The notes beneath the pieces were generated by a model. It ran no database searches. It was not told the origin of the DNA and saw only the letters and a program-made list of their open reading frames with translations. Shown in pieces: positions 12,480 to 16,144 of a DNA stretch of 16,144 nt. The stretch comes from CAYWEP01 sp964613075 (GTDB lineage: Bacteria > Patescibacteriota > Microgenomatia > Levybacterales > UBA12049): contig CAZTFV010000026.1 in the NCBI GenBank assembly GCA_964613075.1, positions 1 through 16,144 of the forward strand, in the 5' to 3' direction. A program made the translations under genes and the position numbers. The stretch's first letter is position 1, and every line of letters starts with the position of its first letter.

Positions 12480-14888
12480 ATGAATATCGAATACGCAAGA
12501 GTTCATTATTTTTATCGATCCGGATTTTTTCGGGCGATTCGGGTAACTGTCTTTCTGTTGCTTTGTGCGTTCGTGTTTTTTGAGGTACTTGAGGGACTTT
12601 TTCCAAAAATACCGCTTTTTCTTCTCAACCTTTTTCTCATGATTGAGATCTTTATGGATTTTAAAATCGGTAGAACAAAGCCATCAGTAAAGGTGTCTGA
12701 TGCAAAAGAGAACGATTTTCTATCAGCAATGACGCTTCCAGCGCTTGAGACCTACGTTGCGCAAAGTACAACAGAAGCGTTTATCCATGCGTTAATGCGG
12801 TTTGAAAATGTTCGATTTATCCTTGAGAAAGCCGCTATTGAGGGCAAGGAAATTGCGGTACAACAAGGTACAAAAGATGCGATATGCACATATGCCGCAA
12901 GGCTCGCGAGAGAGCTGCATGGGACCTACATCACGACCATGGATTTATTTGCTGCATACCTTTTATTGACGGAAGATACAACAAAGCTTCTTTTTTCAAA
13001 AGAGCTCAAACCACAAGAGTTTGTGCATATCCTTTACTGGGCGCGAGTACAGTATCCGCATGAGGAGCAACCTGTCAAACCCCTCGTGCATTTCTCAGGT
13101 GAGGGGTTGGGTGAGTTACTTGTTTTTGGCTGGACGCCTGAAACAAAGAACTATACGGTTGACTGGACATATACTGCGCTTGAGGGGCGGCCGCACGCAA
13201 TAGGTAGATCAGATGGGTATAAAGCGCTTCTTGAAGGATTGCTGAAAGGAGAAAATAACAATGTCTTGTTGGTTGGTGATCCTGGTGTTGGCAAGGAAAG
13301 TCTTTTGACAACACTCATTCACGACAGCTTCGCCGGCAAACTACCATCCCCTCTTAATCACAAGCGAGTTTTGGAGTTAATGCTAGGTAGCCTTATCGCC
13401 GGTGCGTCTGATCGGGGACAATTGGAGGCACGGGTTGAGACAATTATTGCTGAGATTTCTCATGCAGGAAATATTATTCTCTATATCCCTGATTTTCAGA
13501 ATATTTTGGGCAGCGCGTCTTTCAGTCTTAACATTGGGGACGCGTTACTGCCCTATATAAAAGGAGGGCGATTGCCGATTGTTGCCTGCGTGACGAGGGG
13601 TAATTATAAAGTATACGTTGAGCAAAATCCCATTCTTGAAGCGTTTACAGTTGTTGTACTTGAAGTACCGGATAAAGATACGGCGATTCGGATGCTGCTT
13701 GAGAAAACAGAGGAAATTGAGCGGGTTTATGGGGTGAGTATCTCGTATAAAAGTGTGGTTGCCGCAGTTGAGCATGCACATACGTATCTTCAAGATGCCG
13801 TCTTGCCAGGTAGCGCTGTGACGCTTCTTACCGATACTGCCAATACGCTTTCTCTTTCCGGTGCACGTGTTCCAACGCAAGGTAAGAGAAAAGTGCTGAC
13901 TGCGGAGGCGATTCTTTCGGAAGTGGAGGGAAAAACACATGTTGCCGTGGGGCAGCCAAATGAAACGGAGACTGAGCTTTTGCTGCATCTTGAGGAGTAT
14001 CTGCATCAGCGAGTGATCGGGCAGGATATAGCGATTGCAGCTATTGCTGAGGCTATGCGGCGCGTAAGAAGCGGATTGGGATCAAATAGTAAGCCTACGT
14101 CTTTTCTTTTTTTAGGCCCAACGGGTGTTGGAAAGACGGAGACGGCAAAGGCGCTTGCAGCCTTGTATTTCGGCGGAGAAGAGAAGATTCTTCGTTTTGA
14201 CATGAGTGAGTTTGTGGGCGATGAAGGGATGCGGCGGCTTTTGGGAGCGGCCCCAGGAGAGGGGTCAGAGCGAGGAGAGTTGACAGACAAAATGCATGAC
14301 CATCCCTTCTCGCTTGTGCTTTTGGATGAATTTGAAAAAGCAGACCCAAGAATTCTTGACCTTTTTCTGCAGATTCTGGATGATGGGAGATTGACTGACA
14401 ATAAAGGAAAGACAGTGTCGTTTGCGAATGCGATTATTATCGCGACATCCAACGCGGGATCAGAGTTTATCCGCGAAATGTTGCATACCGGACGAGAGCA
14501 GAAGGATTTCCATGCACAACTGTTGGAGTACTTACAATTACAGCACTTATTCAAACCTGAGCTTTTGAACAGATTTGACGCGATTGTGACATTCAAACCG
14601 TTAGACGATATGCAGGTGCAGCAGGTTACCCGATTGTTGCTTTCTGCTCTTGTGGCAACGCTTAAGGAACAGGATATAACTTTGGTCGCTTCCGATGATG
14701 TGATTGCTCATATTGCTTCGAGGGGGTTTGATAAGCAATTTGGCGCACGACCGCTGCGGCGATATATTCAGGATACAATCGAGGACGCGATTGCGAAGAA
14801 GAAGCTTGCGAATGAGATCCAAAGAGGCAATACAGTGACTGTTTCCATAGATGCAACCGGAGCGTTACAGTATGGCGTACAGCAATAA
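12480..14888 (+). CDS. Membrane-anchored ClpC-like AAA+ protein with degenerate D1 domain
   Basis: This 802-residue Hsp100 paralogue begins with two membrane helices (about 17-40 and 44-62). A divergent Clp N-domain-like region follows (about 75-190), then two AAA+ domains. D1 is damaged. Walker A reads GDPGVGKE (266-273), with Glu where Thr/Ser is expected. The Walker B Asp-Glu pair is replaced by Pro-Asp (337-338), and the arginine-finger motif is LEAF (386-389) instead of ERRF. D2 is intact: Walker A GPTGVGKT (546-553), Walker B D616-E617, FKPELLNRF and GARPLRR. The pore loops are altered in both rings: AGASDRG (307-313) in D1, and GEGS (593-596) where GYVG is expected in D2. No middle domain or ClpP loop is evident. 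The protein is likely a tethered, D2-driven motor or a structural partner of the intact paralogue upstream, rather than a standard threading unfoldase. Confidence 0.88.
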   Translation: MNIEYARVHYFYRSGFFRAIRVTVFLLLCAFVFFEVLEGLFPKIPLFLLNLFLMIEIFMDFKIGRTKPSVKVSDAKENDFLSAMTLPALETYVAQSTTEAFIHALMRFENVRFILEKAAIEGKEIAVQQGTKDAICTYAARLARELHGTYITTMDLFAAYLLLTEDTTKLLFSKELKPQEFVHILYWARVQYPHEEQPVKPLVHFSGEGLGELLVFGWTPETKNYTVDWTYTALEGRPHAIGRSDGYKALLEGLLKGENNNVLLVGDPGVGKESLLTTLIHDSFAGKLPSPLNHKRVLELMLGSLIAGASDRGQLEARVETIIAEISHAGNIILYIPDFQNILGSASFSLNIGDALLPYIKGGRLPIVACVTRGNYKVYVEQNPILEAFTVVVLEVPDKDTAIRMLLEKTEEIERVYGVSISYKSVVAAVEHAHTYLQDAVLPGSAVTLLTDTANTLSLSGARVPTQGKRKVLTAEAILSEVEGKTHVAVGQPNETETELLLHLEEYLHQRVIGQDIAIAAIAEAMRRVRSGLGSNSKPTSFLFLGPTGVGKTETAKALAALYFGGEEKILRFDMSEFVGDEGMRRLLGAAPGEGSERGELTDKMHDHPFSLVLLDEFEKADPRILDLFLQILDDGRLTDNKGKTVSFANAIIIATSNAGSEFIREMLHTGREQKDFHAQLLEYLQLQHLFKPELLNRFDAIVTFKPLDDMQVQQVTRLLLSALVATLKEQDITLVASDDVIAHIASRGFDKQFGARPLRRYIQDTIEDAIAKKKLANEIQRGNTVTVSIDATGALQYGVQQ

Positions 14889-14899
14889 TAATTTTGATG

Positions 14900-15040
14900 C
14901 TAGACTCTAGAAACTAGAGGTTAGAATTTGATGTTAGAAGTTAGAGGCTTGATCTATCTTCTAATTTCAAACCTCAAGATACGTTCATGAAACTGAACGT
15001 ATCAAGATCCAGCTTCAAGATTCCAGCGTCTAATCTCAAA
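14900..15040. repeat. Heptamer-phased repeat block with inverted counterpart
   Basis: From 14900 the units CTAGACT, CTAGAAA, CTAGAGG, TTAGAAT, (TTGATG), TTAGAAG, TTAGAGG and CTTGATC follow in 7-base phase with one 6-base step. The second half, around TATCTTC, TAATTTC, AAACCTC and, after an internal hairpin, TCTAATCTCAAA, is of reverse-complement type, so the block can fold back on itself. It fills the 156-base gap between the second Clp gene and the vWA gene. No coding potential or clear promoter was seen. Confidence 0.7.
14978..15003. repeat. Small perfect hairpin, GATACGTTCA / TGAACGTATC
   Basis: A 10-bp perfect stem (14978-14987 with 14994-15003) surrounds the loop TGAAAC. The reverse complement of the core, ACGTTCAGTTTCATGAACGT, nearly equals the core at 1208-1228. 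The hairpin sits in the middle of the heptamer block before the vWA gene. Confidence 0.7.
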
Positions 15041-15044
15041 TACT

Positions 15045-16058
15045 ATGATTTTTCAGAATCTGAAACAACTAATGTTTAGTTTTTCCAACTTGAAAGGGAA
15101 GGGGGAGATTTATGTGGTCTCAATTCTTGGAGTAATTATTCTGGGGTCTGCATTTCTGGTCGGAGGGATGTTCCCCGACCTGAATCAGGTGACCAATCCA
15201 CTTGATTCATTCACGCCCAAGGAGAAAAAAGGAAATAAAAATAACGGAGCAGTACAGCTTATACAACTGGATGCAAAGAAAAACCCCAGAAACAATAATC
15301 AAAACAACAACCAGAATAATCAGAATCGCTCAAATCCTCCGGCCTGCCAGAATAACGGCGCCATAGCTTTGCTTATTGATCTTTCGGCCTCCATGCAGGC
15401 GAGTAATAAAATGACCAAGTTGAAGAATGCGCTGAAAAGTTTTTCAAACGATTTATCCAATACAACATTTGTTGGTATGTATACCTTTGCCAGTCCGAAT
15501 GTCGGAGATAAAAATGTTGGGACGCCTGAGAAAGAACCGAAGCAGCGGCTTCCTTTTGGTAAGTTCAATAAAGGCTCTTTTGATAGAGCAGTTGGTCAAT
15601 TAAAACCATATGTAAAACCGCCTGCAGACGGAGCAACATATATGCGGGATGGATTGGAATATGTGTCGCAAAAAATAAGTCAGGCAAAAGACGATAATCC
15701 GGGTAAACGATTCAGCCTTATTTTTATCTCAGACGGCGTGCCTGAGCTTATTGAGTGTGTTGAATCGCATATGCCAAACGGTGTGTGTCAGCCGGATAGG
15801 AACTATGATTATACCCAAGATCCAACGCTTGATCCAAATGTTGCAAGTCAGATAAAAAATTCCGGAGTCACTATTTATTCGATTGCAATTTTTGATCCAA
15901 GCGATCTTATTGTTACGCCAAAATTGAAACAAATTATGCAAACAATAGCAGGTTCAAACGATCCATTAACTTCTCAACAACAATTATATTTTGAATCAGC
16001 AAATGGAGATGATCTTGCCGTAAAATATCAGCAAATAAGCTCCATTGTCTGCAAGTAA
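15045..16058 (+). CDS. Membrane-anchored von Willebrand factor A domain protein
   Basis: This 337-residue protein has an N-terminal membrane anchor (about 22-41, after NLKGKGE). A linker very rich in Asn, Gln and Lys follows (about 57-100, NNNQNNNQNNQNR), then a vWA domain. The metal-binding MIDAS site is complete: DLSAS (D112, S114, S116), T198 in GATYMRDG, and D230 in ISDGVPE. vWA domains bind protein partners through this metal, in adhesion, complex assembly or chelatase-type AAA+ partnerships. With a short cytoplasmic N-terminus the domain should lie outside the membrane. Three cysteines outside the anchor (C101 before the domain, two near CVESHMPNGVC) and one at the C-terminal end could form disulfides. 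No Shine-Dalgarno is present; an alternative ATG lies at 15072. It follows the Clp genes on the same strand, but after a repeat block, so co-transcription is uncertain. Confidence 0.85.
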   Translation: MIFQNLKQLMFSFSNLKGKGEIYVVSILGVIILGSAFLVGGMFPDLNQVTNPLDSFTPKEKKGNKNNGAVQLIQLDAKKNPRNNNQNNNQNNQNRSNPPACQNNGAIALLIDLSASMQASNKMTKLKNALKSFSNDLSNTTFVGMYTFASPNVGDKNVGTPEKEPKQRLPFGKFNKGSFDRAVGQLKPYVKPPADGATYMRDGLEYVSQKISQAKDDNPGKRFSLIFISDGVPELIECVESHMPNGVCQPDRNYDYTQDPTLDPNVASQIKNSGVTIYSIAIFDPSDLIVTPKLKQIMQTIAGSNDPLTSQQQLYFESANGDDLAVKYQQISSIVCK

Positions 16059-16072
16059 CACAACGTCTTGGG

Positions 16073-16101
16073 TTGATCGGTAGCTTCGCATCTGTTATAC
16101 T
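16073..16101 (+). promoter_or_regulatory. Promoter of the gene at the right edge
   Basis: TTGATC (16073-16078), exactly 17 bases and TATACT (16096-16101) form a good promoter. TGT directly before the -10 gives an extended -10. The start codon is 10 bases beyond. This implies that the next gene starts a new transcription unit after the vWA gene. Confidence 0.65.
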
Positions 16102-16102
16102 T

Positions 16103-16107
16103 AGGAG
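16103..16107 (+). promoter_or_regulatory. Ribosome binding site of the gene at the right edge
   Basis: AGGAG lies 4 bases before the ATG at 16112. The spacing is slightly short, but this is one of the clearest Shine-Dalgarno sequences in the window and it fixes the start of the partial gene. Confidence 0.5.
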
Positions 16108-16111
16108 CATT

Positions 16112-16144
16112 ATGCCGGCAATACAACGCAGTGAATTTGCTTTA
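16112..16144 (+). CDS. Start of an unidentified gene, truncated by the right edge
   Basis: Only the first 11 codons, MPAIQRSEFAL, are inside the window. They are preceded by a good promoter and an AGGAG sequence, so a real gene probably starts here. The residues are too few to identify the product. By position it could belong to the secretion-like cluster, but its separate promoter leaves this open. Confidence 0.55.
   Translation, partial: MPAIQRSEFAL

Noticed and set aside
12113..12481. 122-codon open frame antisense to the small membrane protein
   Set aside because: The product is basic, Asn/Lys-rich and structureless. The plus-strand frame has ordered membrane helices and fits the gene direction.
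14006..14596. 196-codon open frame antisense to the D2 domain of the second Clp gene
   Set aside because: The plus strand encodes conserved AAA+ motifs here. The antisense product is low-complexity Ser/Pro-rich with no recognisable domain.

Overview
The window looks like a piece of a Candidate Phyla Radiation (Patescibacteria) genome, most likely of the Microgenomates type. This is inferred from gene content and protein style and is not proven. The supporting signs are a very short HrcA, a VirB2/VirB6-like pair, ClpC-like ATPases with Gln/Pro-rich tails, many small membrane proteins, few Shine-Dalgarno sequences, and intergenic regions packed with degenerate short repeats. TGA is used as a stop (end of the 12105 gene) and no gene needs TGA as a sense codon, so the recoded-TGA lineages (SR1/Gracilibacteria) are unlikely.

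Layout. (1) 1-1573, minus strand: the N-terminal 342 codons of methionyl-tRNA synthetase, running off the left edge, then a repeat-rich intergenic region and a 112-aa four-helix membrane protein. (2) 1574-5959, plus strand: a heat-shock region. Divergent promoters lie at 1585-1669, with a CIRCE-like operator 9-9-9 in layout overlapping the hrcA promoter. Then come hrcA, grpE and dnaK, a strong terminator at 5006-5029, and a zinc-finger-less dnaJ with its own extended -10. (3) 6007-16058, plus strand: a membrane/secretion-like cluster. It holds a VirB2/TrbC-like pilin, an 810-aa VirB6/TrbL-like polytopic protein, a soluble ClpC-like double-ring ATPase, a 109-aa membrane protein, a second membrane-anchored ClpC-like protein with a degenerate first ATPase domain, and a membrane-anchored von Willebrand A protein. 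(4) 16112 to the right edge: the first 11 codons of another gene with a good promoter.

Working together. Region 2 is the ordinary DnaK machine under probable HrcA control. Region 3 is the most interesting part. VirB2/VirB6-like membrane parts are co-oriented with two Clp-type unfoldase paralogues, one of them tethered to the membrane and apparently a partial pseudo-ATPase, and with a surface-type vWA protein. Classical type IV secretion systems do not use Clp ATPases; type VI systems use ClpV. The first Clp paralogue has a ClpV-like D1 pore loop that lacks the usual tyrosine. I infer a membrane-associated, Clp-powered secretion or envelope-remodelling apparatus, but the sequence alone does not prove that these genes form one machine.

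Repeats. At least five intergenic regions carry heptamer-phased degenerate repeats, often with an inverted partner array. Two regions carry a shared palindromic element built on TTCGAGC/GCTCGAA, two carry a small ACGTTCA/TGAACGT hairpin, and one common mobile-looking palindrome appears to sit in frame inside grpE. No rRNA, tRNA, CRISPR array, transposase or replication origin was seen. No gene-free stretch exceeds 300 bases.
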